Source: Candidatus Saccharibacteria bacterium UBA6039 (GTDB taxonomy: Bacteria; Patescibacteriota; Saccharimonadia; Saccharimonadales; Saccharimonadaceae). From it: a DNA stretch of 10,065 bases. The notes below the pieces were generated by a model. That model did not search any database and was not told the origin of the DNA. It was given only the letters and a program-made list of their open reading frames with translations. Both the position numbers and the translations under genes were made by a program. Where the stretch lies: positions 27,130 to 37,194 of the forward strand of contig DIZB01000020.1 in assembly GCA_002427805.1 (NCBI GenBank). The letters are read 5' to 3'. Shown in pieces: positions 1 to 6,123 of this stretch. Position 1 is the first letter of the stretch; every line of letters begins with the position of its first letter.

Positions 1-391
1 ACGTATACCAGTGTCTGTATTCATTCATCAGGTCACTTCGAGATTGCTTGAACCAGTCGTGTTCGTCGGAAGTATGATTTGGCACAAAATCTATCATGAT
101 TTTTATATCTCGAGCATGTGCTTCTTTTACGAGAAGGTCAAAGTCATCAAGCGTGCCAAAAAGTGGATCAACCGACCTATAATCGCTTATATCGTAGCCG
201 AAGTCGGCCATGGGTGATACATAAAACGGCGTCAACCATAATGCATCAACACCAAGCGAGTCGTCATGCCCCTTAAGATACTCAAGTCTATTAATAATGC
301 CAGCTATATCCCCTATACCATCATCATTCATATCCATAAAGCTGCGTGGATAAATTTGATATATGGCATTTACATGTGACCAACGTTTCAT
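1..391 (-). CDS. GH13 alpha-glucosidase, N-terminal part (cut by window edge)
   Basis: Only the first 130 codons are present; the gene continues past base 1. The translation begins MKRWSHVNAIYQIYPRSF and continues with the N-terminal half of a GH13 (beta/alpha)8 barrel: an IYQIYPRSF opening near residues 10-18, DxNxDGxGD-like calcium-loop residues (DMNDDGIGD), LGVDALWLTPFY, SPMADFGYDISDY, and conserved region I DFVPNHTSD near residues 107-115. The IYQIYPRSF and DFGYDISDY wording fits the alpha-glucosidase/oligo-1,6-glucosidase branch better than trehalose synthase, which usually reads more like IYELHVRAF. The catalytic Asp and Glu lie outside the window. The likely role is release of glucose from maltose- or isomaltose-type oligosaccharides, probably in the cytoplasm because there is no signal peptide. 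The start is chosen because homology begins at once. No Shine-Dalgarno precedes it and a -10-like box lies 6 nt upstream. The family is firm; the substrate is inferred. Confidence 0.88.
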   Translation of the reverse strand, partial: MKRWSHVNAIYQIYPRSFMDMNDDGIGDIAGIINRLEYLKGHDDSLGVDALWLTPFYVSPMADFGYDISDYRSVDPLFGTLDDFDLLVKEAHARDIKIMIDFVPNHTSDEHDWFKQSRSDLMNEYRHWYT

Positions 392-397
392 AGTGTT

Positions 398-406
398 ATC
401 ATACCA
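398..406 (-). promoter_or_regulatory. Extended -10 promoter of the GH13 gene, predicted leaderless
   Basis: Read on the minus strand, TGG-TATGAT forms an extended -10 element (TGnTATGAT). The hexamer is followed by six bases (AACACT) and then the ATG, so a start site about 7 nt downstream would fall on the A of ATG. No convincing -35 is visible and there is no Shine-Dalgarno. The motif match is seen directly; the leaderless transcript is inferred. Confidence 0.5.
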
Positions 407-454
407 TTAAACATAACTGCTATAGGCCCACGTTACACGCCTTGAGCAGCTCTA

Positions 455-463
455 TGCTATAGT
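455..463 (+). promoter_or_regulatory. Extended -10 promoter of the GT4 gene
   Basis: TGCTATAGT is a TGn-extended -10 with five of six matches to TATAAT. It predicts a start near base 470 and a leader of about 20 nt that contains AAAGGA at 473-478, 12 nt before the ATG. No -35 lies at standard spacing. A short inverted repeat, GAGC-A-GCTC (444-452), lies immediately upstream and may be incidental. Confidence 0.5.
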
Positions 464-490
464 GTTAGAGACAAAGGATTACACCGATAT

Positions 491-1645
491 ATGAAGATAG
501 CTATGATGGTTCGTGGATTTATGCCCGCGCCGGCACCAAATGATATTGTGTACTCGCCTCTTAGTGTTGCGGTTGCCGTAGCTGAAGGCCTTTTTAATAA
601 AGGCCATGACGTGACTTTTTTTGCTCCGGAAGGATCACAGCTACAGTGTACCGTCGAGACCTTGCGCCTACAACCAGCTGTCACGACATTCCGAGGCTTA
701 AATGAGTTTGTGTCTACGACAGATCTTTTTGAGGATTACCTACCAAGTTTGTATGACCAACGTATGGTTAAGGCTATGTTTGAGCGTGCTGCCGATGGCG
801 AGTTTGATGTCGTCATCTTTAACCATCCAGAATCATCAATTGCCTACGCCAGTCTCTTTCCAGAAGTGCCTGCTGTATATATTTTGCACGATTATCTTGA
901 TGAAAAGCGGCGTCTTGTGTTTGACATGTACCCGTCGAAGAACCAACATTTTATATCAATCTCAAATAGCCAACGACGTGATGCACCGGATCTACCCTAC
1001 CTAGACACTGTGTATAACGGAGTCGACATAGAATTATTTTCGTACAACGAAGAGGCGGAAGACTATTTACTATTCGTCGGTAGAATTGTACCGGAGAAGG
1101 GTGTCCGAGAAGCGATTCAAGTTGCAATTAGGACCAATAAGCAACTGATTATCATCGGCCAACTACCTCCTACATCATATTCTTACTTTGATACACATAT
1201 AAAACCTTATCTTAGTGACAAAATTCTCTATATTGGACCAATCGATAAAGAGCAGTTGTCAAAGTATTACCAAAAGGCGCAAGCGCTTCTTATGCCGATC
1301 CAATGGGAAGAGCCGTTTGGTCTCACGATGGCTGAGGCAATGTCATGTGGCACACCAGTCATCGCTTTTAATAGGGGTGCTGCAGCTGAAATAGTCAAGG
1401 ATGGTAAAACGGGCTTCATTGTTGATAATACCGCCAAAATGATTGAAGCGGTTGATAAAATTCAGATGATCAGTCGAAAGGATTGCCGCACGCACGTTGA
1501 ACATCACTTTACTGTCAACCGAATGGTTTCAGCTTATGAAAAAGTCCTTGCTAGTATTGTGCCACGAGGCAAGCAGCCAAAGAAATCAATATTTATAAAA
1601 AGTGTAAAGCGGATATCAGGTAGATTCAATCAAAAATTGCGTTAA
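491..1645 (+). CDS. GT4-family glycosyltransferase
   Basis: This 384-residue protein has the GT-B two-domain layout of CAZy family GT4. The N-terminal Rossmann domain starts MKIAMMVRGFMPAPAPNDIVYSP with a nucleotide-sugar style loop, followed by LFNKGHDVTFFAPEG near residues 34-48. The linker carries VYNGVDIELF (174-183). The donor-binding domain has LLFVGRIVPEKG (193-204) and the retaining-enzyme E-x7-E motif in EPFGLTMAE (E274 and E282), then GTPVIAFNRGAAAEIV and DGKTGFIV. It should transfer a sugar from an activated donor to a lipid, polysaccharide or small acceptor; donor and acceptor cannot be told from sequence. There is no signal peptide. A lysine/arginine-rich tail (359-384) could hold it against the inner membrane. 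It diverges from the GH13 gene and meets trehalase tail to tail. Its adjacency to the two glucosidases suggests a glucose-containing product, but that is inference. Confidence 0.9.
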   Translation: MKIAMMVRGFMPAPAPNDIVYSPLSVAVAVAEGLFNKGHDVTFFAPEGSQLQCTVETLRLQPAVTTFRGLNEFVSTTDLFEDYLPSLYDQRMVKAMFERAADGEFDVVIFNHPESSIAYASLFPEVPAVYILHDYLDEKRRLVFDMYPSKNQHFISISNSQRRDAPDLPYLDTVYNGVDIELFSYNEEAEDYLLFVGRIVPEKGVREAIQVAIRTNKQLIIIGQLPPTSYSYFDTHIKPYLSDKILYIGPIDKEQLSKYYQKAQALLMPIQWEEPFGLTMAEAMSCGTPVIAFNRGAAAEIVKDGKTGFIVDNTAKMIEAVDKIQMISRKDCRTHVEHHFTVNRMVSAYEKVLASIVPRGKQPKKSIFIKSVKRISGRFNQKLR

Positions 1646-3219
1646 TCCGACTCGGCCAGTAGTGTTTCTAGTACGCCATTCGTCCAACCAAATCCGTCCT
1701 GTAACGTATACTCGCCGCCGCCGCCAAGGCCACGACCACCCATAACGTTATATTTCTCAACTAACTTATGCTCCGTTTGGTATACTTTCATGTTTGTAGC
1801 TATCCAGCGCTTTTTTATTTCATTTGCAAGAGAGTGGTACCCGTAAGCACGTAAGCCTTGAATCGTAATATAGTGCAGCGGCGCCCAGCCGTTTGGTGCA
1901 TCCCACTGCTCAGAATTATCCACGAGTGTTGTCGAGAGACCGCCCGGTTTTAAAAATTCTTTTTCGATAATCCGAGCAACACTTGCTGCTTGCTTGCTTG
2001 ATGCAATATGAGCAAAAAGCGGAAATACGCCAGCAAGTGTTAACTGCCCCATAGACTGGCCGTGATGAAAATTGTAATCCGTATAAAAGCCTTTTGACTC
2101 ATCCCAACCGTACGTGTTTATAGAAGCAGCACGTTTTTCGGCAAGCTTTTGGAATCGACGCACCAAAAGTGGTTGTTTCAGTAGTTGATAACTATCGGCA
2201 ATTGTCACTTCAAGTTGATACAGTAAACTATTGAGATCAACTGGTATGATATCAGCAGTGTGAATTGTTCGAATATCCTTAGGGTCTGAAAACCAACGTG
2301 AGCTAAAGTCCCAACCAGACTCTGCACCAGCGCGTAAATGGAGATAGAGTCGCTCAGCATCTCGCTCGACACTTTCGCCTGCTGTTTCAGTATCCTCATG
2401 CAGCGACTCTGGACGTGGCGTCATCTTATTATCGTAGTAGCGATTTAAGAAGGTACCATTCTTCATTTGTACGAGTCGAGCATACGCACGATGCTCTTGT
2501 TTTGCGAGCTTTGTCCGCCCCCTCATCCAGAAACGATATTCTTGTAAAAGGTATGGGAGGTATTCGATCAAAACAGACTTTCCTTTATGTCGTGCAAGTA
2601 ACCGAACCATGTGCGAAAAGAACGGAGGTTGTGAACGACTTAAAAAATAGGTTCTATTTGCCGTAGGAATAAAGCCGAACTTTCGCATCATATAGGCAAA
2701 GTTCTTCACCATGCCTTCCACCATGTCCCAGCGTTCTTCACTGGCAAGTCCGAGCATAATAAAGTAGCTATCCCAGTAGAACTGTTCGTTAAACCGTCCA
2801 CCGGGCACAACATACGCGTACGGAAGAGCGATGAGTGAACCTTTATCGCGACGATTACGACGCTCGAGGTGATGCCATAGTTCATGAATATGTTCGGTTA
2901 CTTTACTATTTGGGTTGGCTTCAAAAACAGGTCGCTGCTTGTCAGTTTTTAATTCATAAAAATGACGTGTGACAAATTCACGCAGATCAAAAGATGGATC
3001 GGCCCTCAGCATAAGATATTCTTGTCGAATTGATTTTAGGCGACGGTTTGGAACAAGATCTGCAAATGTCTTACCGTCAGTATAAATACGTTGTTTTTGG
3101 ACGTCAGCAAATAAGTCGCCAAGTACTTCATCGGGACTTTTTTTGGCACGTATTAAAAAACCCGCTGTTGTTACGAGCGATGACTTTATTTTGTCTTTGT
3201 TGATCAATTTTTGTATCAT
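1642..3219 (-). CDS. GH37 trehalase, probably cytoplasmic
   Basis: The enzyme hydrolyses alpha,alpha-trehalose to two glucose molecules. From the ATG at 3217-3219 it has 525 residues, normal for bacterial trehalase. Both family signatures are present: PGGRFNEQFYWDSY (139-152) and QWDAPNGWAP (438-447). By comparison with E. coli trehalase, the general acid is D304 in SGWDFSSRW and the general base is E503 in the glycine-rich GGGGEYTLQDGFGWTNG. The N-terminal LFADVQKQRIYTDGKTFADLVP block (36-57) is also typical. The frame stays open to an ATG at 3313-3315, but the extra 32 residues do not resemble the family, and a promoter lies inside that stretch, so I use the inner start. No signal peptide is visible, so intracellular action is likely. 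Its TAA overlaps the stop of the convergent GT4 gene. Trehalose may come from the host or serve as an internal store. Confidence 0.93.
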   Translation of the reverse strand: MIQKLINKDKIKSSLVTTAGFLIRAKKSPDEVLGDLFADVQKQRIYTDGKTFADLVPNRRLKSIRQEYLMLRADPSFDLREFVTRHFYELKTDKQRPVFEANPNSKVTEHIHELWHHLERRNRRDKGSLIALPYAYVVPGGRFNEQFYWDSYFIMLGLASEERWDMVEGMVKNFAYMMRKFGFIPTANRTYFLSRSQPPFFSHMVRLLARHKGKSVLIEYLPYLLQEYRFWMRGRTKLAKQEHRAYARLVQMKNGTFLNRYYDNKMTPRPESLHEDTETAGESVERDAERLYLHLRAGAESGWDFSSRWFSDPKDIRTIHTADIIPVDLNSLLYQLEVTIADSYQLLKQPLLVRRFQKLAEKRAASINTYGWDESKGFYTDYNFHHGQSMGQLTLAGVFPLFAHIASSKQAASVARIIEKEFLKPGGLSTTLVDNSEQWDAPNGWAPLHYITIQGLRAYGYHSLANEIKKRWIATNMKVYQTEHKLVEKYNVMGGRGLGGGGEYTLQDGFGWTNGVLETLLAESD

Positions 3220-3229
3220 GCTTACTCTT

Positions 3230-3258
3230 AGTATAGGGTGCCTTGTAGGCACATACAA
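3230..3258 (-). promoter_or_regulatory. Trehalase promoter
   Basis: On the minus strand, TTGTAT (3253-3258) and TATACT (3230-3235) are separated by exactly 17 bp. TATACT matches the -10 consensus at five of six positions; the -35 is weak. The predicted start near 3223 leaves only about four untranslated bases before the ATG at 3219, and no Shine-Dalgarno is present. The spacer holds a perfect palindrome, listed separately. Confidence 0.55.
3238..3252. promoter_or_regulatory. Perfect inverted repeat in promoter spacer, possible operator
   Basis: GTGCCT-TGT-AGGCAC has two perfect 6-bp arms around a 3-bp centre and fills 15 of the 17 bases between the predicted -35 and -10 of trehalase. A repressor bound here would block RNA polymerase, so an operator for sugar-responsive control is plausible. 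No regulator gene lies in the window. A chance hairpin remains possible. Confidence 0.4.
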
Positions 3259-3317
3259 TTGCAAAATGAGTTTAAGACATCTGTGACTACGGGTAACGGA
3301 GCTCGGCAATTTCATGC

Positions 3318-3403
3318 ACGGGTCCTGCCAGTCGGTCCGCCCCTAAAAATTTTTATGAGTACATAAACAATTTTTGGGTGCTGCCCCGCCGACTGTCACC
3401 CGT
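3318..3403. repeat. 86-nt nested imperfect palindrome downstream of typA
   Basis: Five pairs of complementary segments nest around one centre near 3360: ACGGGT (3318-3323) with ACCCGT (3398-3403); CAGTCGG (3329-3335) with CCGACTG (3389-3395); CCC (3341-3343) with GGG (3376-3378); AAAAATT (3345-3351) with AATTTTT (3369-3375); TTTATG (3352-3357) with CATAAA (3362-3367), leaving the loop AGTA. Unpaired bases sit mainly between the CAGTCGG and CCC pairs. It begins 8 nt after the typA stop. The inner stem flanked by A and T tracts could be a bidirectional terminator, but the GC-rich outer arms are not needed for that. They would also fit a palindromic repeat element or a structured RNA. Confidence 0.6.
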
Positions 3404-3411
3404 TGATCTAC

Positions 3412-5235
3412 TTAATTTTTAGCAGCACGTTTGCGTTGGTTTGGATCGAGGAATCGTTTACGAAGACGAAGAGATTTTGGTGTTACTTCAAGGAGCTCAT
3501 CGTTTTCGATGAAATCAATAGACTGCTCGAGGCTCAGCTCTGTGTATGGAGTGAGCTGAATCGCACCATCGCTTGAGCTGGTTCGCATGTTTGTAAGTTG
3601 CTTACCACGACAGACGTTAAGATCAAGATCACCTTGGCGGTTATACATACCAACAACCATACCTTGATAAACAGTTGTTCCTGGGCCAACAAAGAGTTCA
3701 CCACGAGCTGCGGCAGCATCTAGCGCATACGCAGTTGTGCTTCCCGCTTCAGTTGCGACAAGCGCACCGTTACGAGTTTGCTGTAGTTTGGCACCGAGTG
3801 GTTGGTAACCATGAGGCAGACTGTTCATAATAACAGTACCCTTTGTTGCGGTCAAAAGTAAGTTACGAAGACCAATCATGGCACGAGTAGGAATAATGTA
3901 GGTTGAACGAGTTGTTCCGCTGCTCGTTTGCTCTTGACGAATTGGTGCAGCACGACGAGTTCCAAGCTCTTGGCTGACAGCACCTAGGAATTCTGGTGCA
4001 ACTTCAATGAGTAGTTCTTCAACTGGCTCTTTTGTCTCACCATCTTCTTCGATTGTGACAGCTTGTGGGCGACCAACTTCAAACTCGAAGTCTTCACGAC
4101 GAAGCGTTTCAATAAGCACTGAAAGGTGTAGTTCTCCACGGCCTGATACGACAAATCCAATACCCTCATCACGAACACGAAGAGAAACATTTGTCTCAAG
4201 TTCTTGCTTCAAGCGATCTCCAATTTGGCGACTTGTGTTAAACTTTGCTTCCTTACCCTTTAATGGGCTGGTGTTTGGACCAATATACATACTAAGCGTT
4301 GGAGCTTCAATGTCAATCACTGGAAGTGCATCCGGGTGCTCACGATCGGCTAAGGTTTCGCCAATATGAGCCTCAGAAATGCCAGTCAGCGCAACAATGT
4401 CTCCAGCGCTTGCTTCTTCGATCTCTTCACGGTTAAGACCACGGTACCCAAATACCTTGTCGATCTTTCCATTCACGAGTGTGCCATCACGTTTAATCAG
4501 AACAACTGGCTGAGCCTTTTTGACATCTCCACGTGTAATACGACCAATGGCATATTTACCAAGGAATGTGTCGTATTGCAGTGACGTAACGAGCATCTGA
4601 AATGGCATATCAGTTTCAACAGTTGGTGCTGGGATATCATTTATAATTGCATCAAAAATCGGTGTAAGATCAGTGTGTTCGGATGGGTTGTCTGGAAGTT
4701 CAGTCCATGCTTTACCTTCACGACCAATTGCAAAGTATGTTGGGTAGTGGAGTTGGCTATCATCAACTGCAAGTTCCAAGAAAAGATCCGCAACTTCATC
4801 AATCACTTCGTCGATTCGGCGAGATGGTTTGTCAATTTTGTTAATCACAACAACAGGCTTAAGACCAAGCTCGAGTGCTTTTGAAAGAACAAACTTTGTC
4901 TGTGGCATTGGGCCTTCTTGGGCATCAACAATAAGAAGCACGCCGTCGGCCATGTTAAGAGTACGTTCAACTTCACCACTGAAGTCGGCGTGTCCTGGTG
5001 TATCAATAATGTTAATTTTGTAATCACCGTGATAAATAGAGGTTTGTTTCGCGGTAATAGTGATACCACGTTCGTGCTCTTGGTCACCACTGTCCATAAT
5101 AAGGCTCTGTTCCATTTCAGCCTGGTTTGAACGGAAGGTGTTACTTTGCTTTAAGAGGCCATCAACAAGCGTCGTCTTACCATGGTCGACGTGCGCAATA
5201 ATAGCAATATTTCGAATAAATTTTGGGTCTTTCAT
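3412..5235 (-). CDS. typA: Ribosome-associated translational GTPase TypA/BipA
   Basis: At 607 residues this matches TypA/BipA, a GTPase related to EF-G and LepA that binds the 70S ribosome and aids 50S assembly and stress or cold adaptation. The G domain shows all expected motifs: G1 AHVDHGKTT (14-22), the switch I segment ERGITI (55-60), G3 DTPGH (78-82) and G4 NKID (132-135). The rest follows TypA order: a beta-barrel domain II beginning around [16 protein letters not shown]-like domains III and V, including [23 protein letters not shown] split between them, and the TypA-specific C-terminal domain with [11 protein letters not shown] and a basic tail ending near [12 protein letters not shown]. 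It appears monocistronic, with its own promoter upstream and a large palindrome just after its stop. The start gives the standard [20 protein letters not shown] opening. Identification is secure. Confidence 0.97.
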   Translation of the reverse strand: MKDPKFIRNIAIIAHVDHGKTTLVDGLLKQSNTFRSNQAEMEQSLIMDSGDQEHERGITITAKQTSIYHGDYKINIIDTPGHADFSGEVERTLNMADGVLLIVDAQEGPMPQTKFVLSKALELGLKPVVVINKIDKPSRRIDEVIDEVADLFLELAVDDSQLHYPTYFAIGREGKAWTELPDNPSEHTDLTPIFDAIINDIPAPTVETDMPFQMLVTSLQYDTFLGKYAIGRITRGDVKKAQPVVLIKRDGTLVNGKIDKVFGYRGLNREEIEEASAGDIVALTGISEAHIGETLADREHPDALPVIDIEAPTLSMYIGPNTSPLKGKEAKFNTSRQIGDRLKQELETNVSLRVRDEGIGFVVSGRGELHLSVLIETLRREDFEFEVGRPQAVTIEEDGETKEPVEELLIEVAPEFLGAVSQELGTRRAAPIRQEQTSSGTTRSTYIIPTRAMIGLRNLLLTATKGTVIMNSLPHGYQPLGAKLQQTRNGALVATEAGSTTAYALDAAAARGELFVGPGTTVYQGMVVGMYNRQGDLDLNVCRGKQLTNMRTSSSDGAIQLTPYTELSLEQSIDFIENDELLEVTPKSLRLRKRFLDPNQRKRAAKN

Positions 5236-5272
5236 AAAAATATACCCGTTCGTTAGTACGCGGGTTTTCCTT
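5236..5272 (-). promoter_or_regulatory. typA leader with hairpin between Shine-Dalgarno and ATG
   Basis: The only good Shine-Dalgarno, AAGGA (5268-5272), lies 32 nt before the typA ATG, too far for normal initiation. Between them ACCCG and CGGGT (5261-5265 and 5244-5248) can pair around a 12-nt loop. Folding removes 22 nt and leaves an effective spacing of 10 nt. The predicted transcription start falls almost at the AAGGA, so if that start is right the site is at the very 5' end of the mRNA. Confidence 0.4.
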
Positions 5273-5279
5273 ATCCGTA

Positions 5280-5308
5280 ATTATAGCAGAAAAAGGAAAA
5301 TCATTCAA
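5280..5308 (-). promoter_or_regulatory. typA promoter, -35 and extended -10
   Basis: On the minus strand, TTGAAT (5303-5308) is followed after exactly 17 bp by a perfect TATAAT (5280-5285), preceded by TGC to give an extended -10. This is the best promoter match in the window and would start transcription near 5273. Confidence 0.75.
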
Positions 5309-5335
5309 CCTCTAGCAGGACGACGCTCACCACTG

Positions 5336-5364
5336 TTGCTTGACATGCCCGATTACTGTATAAT
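5336..5364 (+). promoter_or_regulatory. tRNA-Val promoter
   Basis: TTGCTT (5336-5341) and a perfect TATAAT (5359-5364) are spaced by 17 bp. A better -35 hexamer, TTGACA at 5340-5345, leaves only 13 bp, which is too short. The predicted start near 5371 gives a leader of about 7 nt before the tRNA. The tRNA-Leu promoter has a near-identical layout with TTGCCT. Confidence 0.65.
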
Positions 5365-5377
5365 ATCCGAAAGGTAA

Positions 5378-5454
5378 GGGCGCTTAGCTCAGTTGGCTAG
5401 AGCACCTCGTTTACACCGAGGGGGTCGGGGGTTCGAGCCCCTCAGCGCCCACCA
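5378..5454 (+). tRNA. tRNA-Val(TAC)
   Basis: A complete 77-nt cloverleaf folds here. The acceptor stem is GGGCGCT with AGCGCCC, discriminator A, and an encoded CCA. The D arm is GCTC/GAGC around an AGTTGGCTA loop. The anticodon stem CCTCG/CGAGG encloses TTTACAC, giving anticodon TAC, which reads valine GUA and probably GUG and other GUN codons by wobble. The T arm GGGGG-TTCGAGC-CCCTC contains one G-T pair. It stands alone with its own promoter and a hairpin that begins in its CCA. Confidence 0.96.
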
Positions 5455-5491
5455 TACAAACAGTCCGTCGTAAGACGGGCTTTTTGTATGG
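5452..5491 (+). terminator. Terminator hairpin starting in the tRNA-Val CCA
   Basis: The inner stem CCGTC-gtaa-GACGG followed by GCTTTTT is a standard intrinsic terminator. The pairing continues outward to CCATACAAA (5452-5460) and TTTGTATGG (5483-5491), giving 18-nt arms with one mismatch and one G-T pair around a 4-nt loop. The first three bases of the left arm are the CCA of tRNA-Val. Because the right arm includes the T tract, a terminated transcript would contain only part of the outer stem. Confidence 0.85.
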
Positions 5492-5496
5492 AAACG

Positions 5497-5525
5497 TTGA
5501 AATCATATGCACTTTGGTTCATAAT
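5497..5525 (+). promoter_or_regulatory. Promoter of the orphan membrane protein gene
   Basis: TTGAAA (5497-5502) and CATAAT (5520-5525) are separated by exactly 17 bp, each with five of six consensus matches. The promoter begins 5 nt after the tRNA-Val terminator, so the orphan gene has its own start of transcription near 5532. The leader holds a strong Shine-Dalgarno, GGAGG at 5541-5545, 10 nt before the ATG at 5556. Confidence 0.65.
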
Positions 5526-5555
5526 AGTACTATCCTTATGGGAGGGTAATAAATC

Positions 5556-5978
5556 ATGATGCGAGCATGGGCGACGGATGTCTCACGTACTGATAAAGTA
5601 TTCTTATCCTTTCTTTCTCTGTGTGTGGTTGCATTATTCTCGGTACTGCAGTTTCATATTATTTCGTTCCCTGCTTTATCACCTACAACTTCAATTATGT
5701 ACACACACGTCAATACACCCAACATATCTTTGATGACATCTTACCAAGCACCGCAGATAACCAATTCGTTCACTCCACCCCCTCAGCAATCAACCGTAAC
5801 ACAAACGGCCGGTAGCCTGACTAGTCCATCACCTACAGCTTTAGTCGCGGCCCAAACGAAGCATTCTATGCAAGTAGTATCAGTCTCTCAAAACAGTTCA
5901 ATCGTTGGTCTTATTGTAAGGCCACTGCAACCTCTTTTAAGTACCGTTGACTGCAGTCCGCTCCTTTTATGCAAATAG
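5556..5978 (+). CDS. Orphan single-pass membrane protein, Ser/Thr/Pro-rich
   Basis: I do not recognise this 140-residue protein. It has a short N-terminal segment with charged residues (1-14), one hydrophobic helix (about 15-38, VFLSFLSLCVVALFSVLQF and onward), then a low-complexity stretch rich in Thr, Ser, Pro and Gln (about 41-115, including FTPPPQQSTVTQTAG). It ends in a short hydrophobic region with two cysteines, VDCSPLLLCK (C133 and C139). This suggests a signal-anchored or secreted protein with a flexible extracellular stalk and perhaps a terminal disulfide loop. The gene is supported by a promoter at 5497-5525 and a strong GGAGG ribosome site. A second ATG directly follows the first, so the start may be three bases later. 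It lies alone between two tRNA genes on the same strand. Other readings are a truncated remnant of a longer surface protein or a lineage-specific small protein. Confidence 0.65.
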   Translation: MMRAWATDVSRTDKVFLSFLSLCVVALFSVLQFHIISFPALSPTTSIMYTHVNTPNISLMTSYQAPQITNSFTPPPQQSTVTQTAGSLTSPSPTALVAAQTKHSMQVVSVSQNSSIVGLIVRPLQPLLSTVDCSPLLLCK

Positions 5979-5988
5979 TAGCTGCATC

Positions 5989-6017
5989 TTGCCTTTTTAT
6001 CATTTGACCTCTATACT
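5989..6017 (+). promoter_or_regulatory. tRNA-Leu promoter
   Basis: TTGCCT (5989-5994) and TATACT (6012-6017) are spaced by 17 bp. The predicted start near 6024 leaves a leader of about 13 nt. The -35 differs at one base from the TTGCTT of the tRNA-Val promoter. It starts 10 nt after the orphan gene's stop. Confidence 0.6.
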
Positions 6018-6036
6018 ATCCCGAGTACACATGTAT

Positions 6037-6123
6037 GCGCGCGTGCTGTAATTGGTAGCCAGGCTAGCTTGAGGTGCTAGTGTCCTTAGGGACGTGGAGG
6101 TTCAAGTCCTCTCGCGCGCACCA
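6037..6123 (+). tRNA. tRNA-Leu(GAG)
   Basis: An 87-nt class II tRNA. The acceptor stem is GCGCGCG with CGCGCGC, discriminator A and encoded CCA. The D arm is CTG/CAG around a loop containing GG. The anticodon stem CTAGC/GCTAG encloses TTGAGGT, giving anticodon GAG for leucine CUC and CUU. A long variable arm, TGTCC-ttag-GGACG, is as expected for leucine. The T arm is GGAGG-TTCAAGT-CCTCT with a terminal G-T pair. The CCA is also the start of the following hairpin. Confidence 0.96.

Noticed and set aside
420..462. Two copies of CTATAG 37 bp apart in the divergent promoter region
   Set aside because: A 6-bp self-palindrome in A/T-rich promoter DNA is expected by chance; the second copy is part of the -10 box.
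3220..3315. 32-codon upstream extension of the trehalase frame to an ATG at 3313-3315
   Set aside because: The extra residues do not resemble trehalase, there is no ribosome site, and a promoter with a palindrome lies within the stretch.
4007..5130. Several long plus-strand open frames opposite typA
   Set aside because: They are antisense to a fully conserved GTPase, have no ribosome sites and read as low-complexity Ser/Arg or Phe/Asn strings.
5340..5364. TTGACA with TATAAT as the tRNA-Val promoter
   Set aside because: The spacing is 13 bp, too short for a sigma-70-type promoter; TTGCTT at 17 bp fits better and matches the tRNA-Leu promoter.
5621..5815. Alternative 64-residue frame inside the orphan gene
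   Set aside because: It lacks a ribosome site, whereas the longer frame has a promoter, GGAGG and a coherent signal-anchor.
5969..5999. Possible terminator after the orphan gene: ATGCA/TGCAT stem followed by CTTGCCTTTTT
   Set aside because: The stem has only 5 bp with a 9-nt loop and the T tract is 6 nt away; the same bases form the -35 of the tRNA-Leu promoter.
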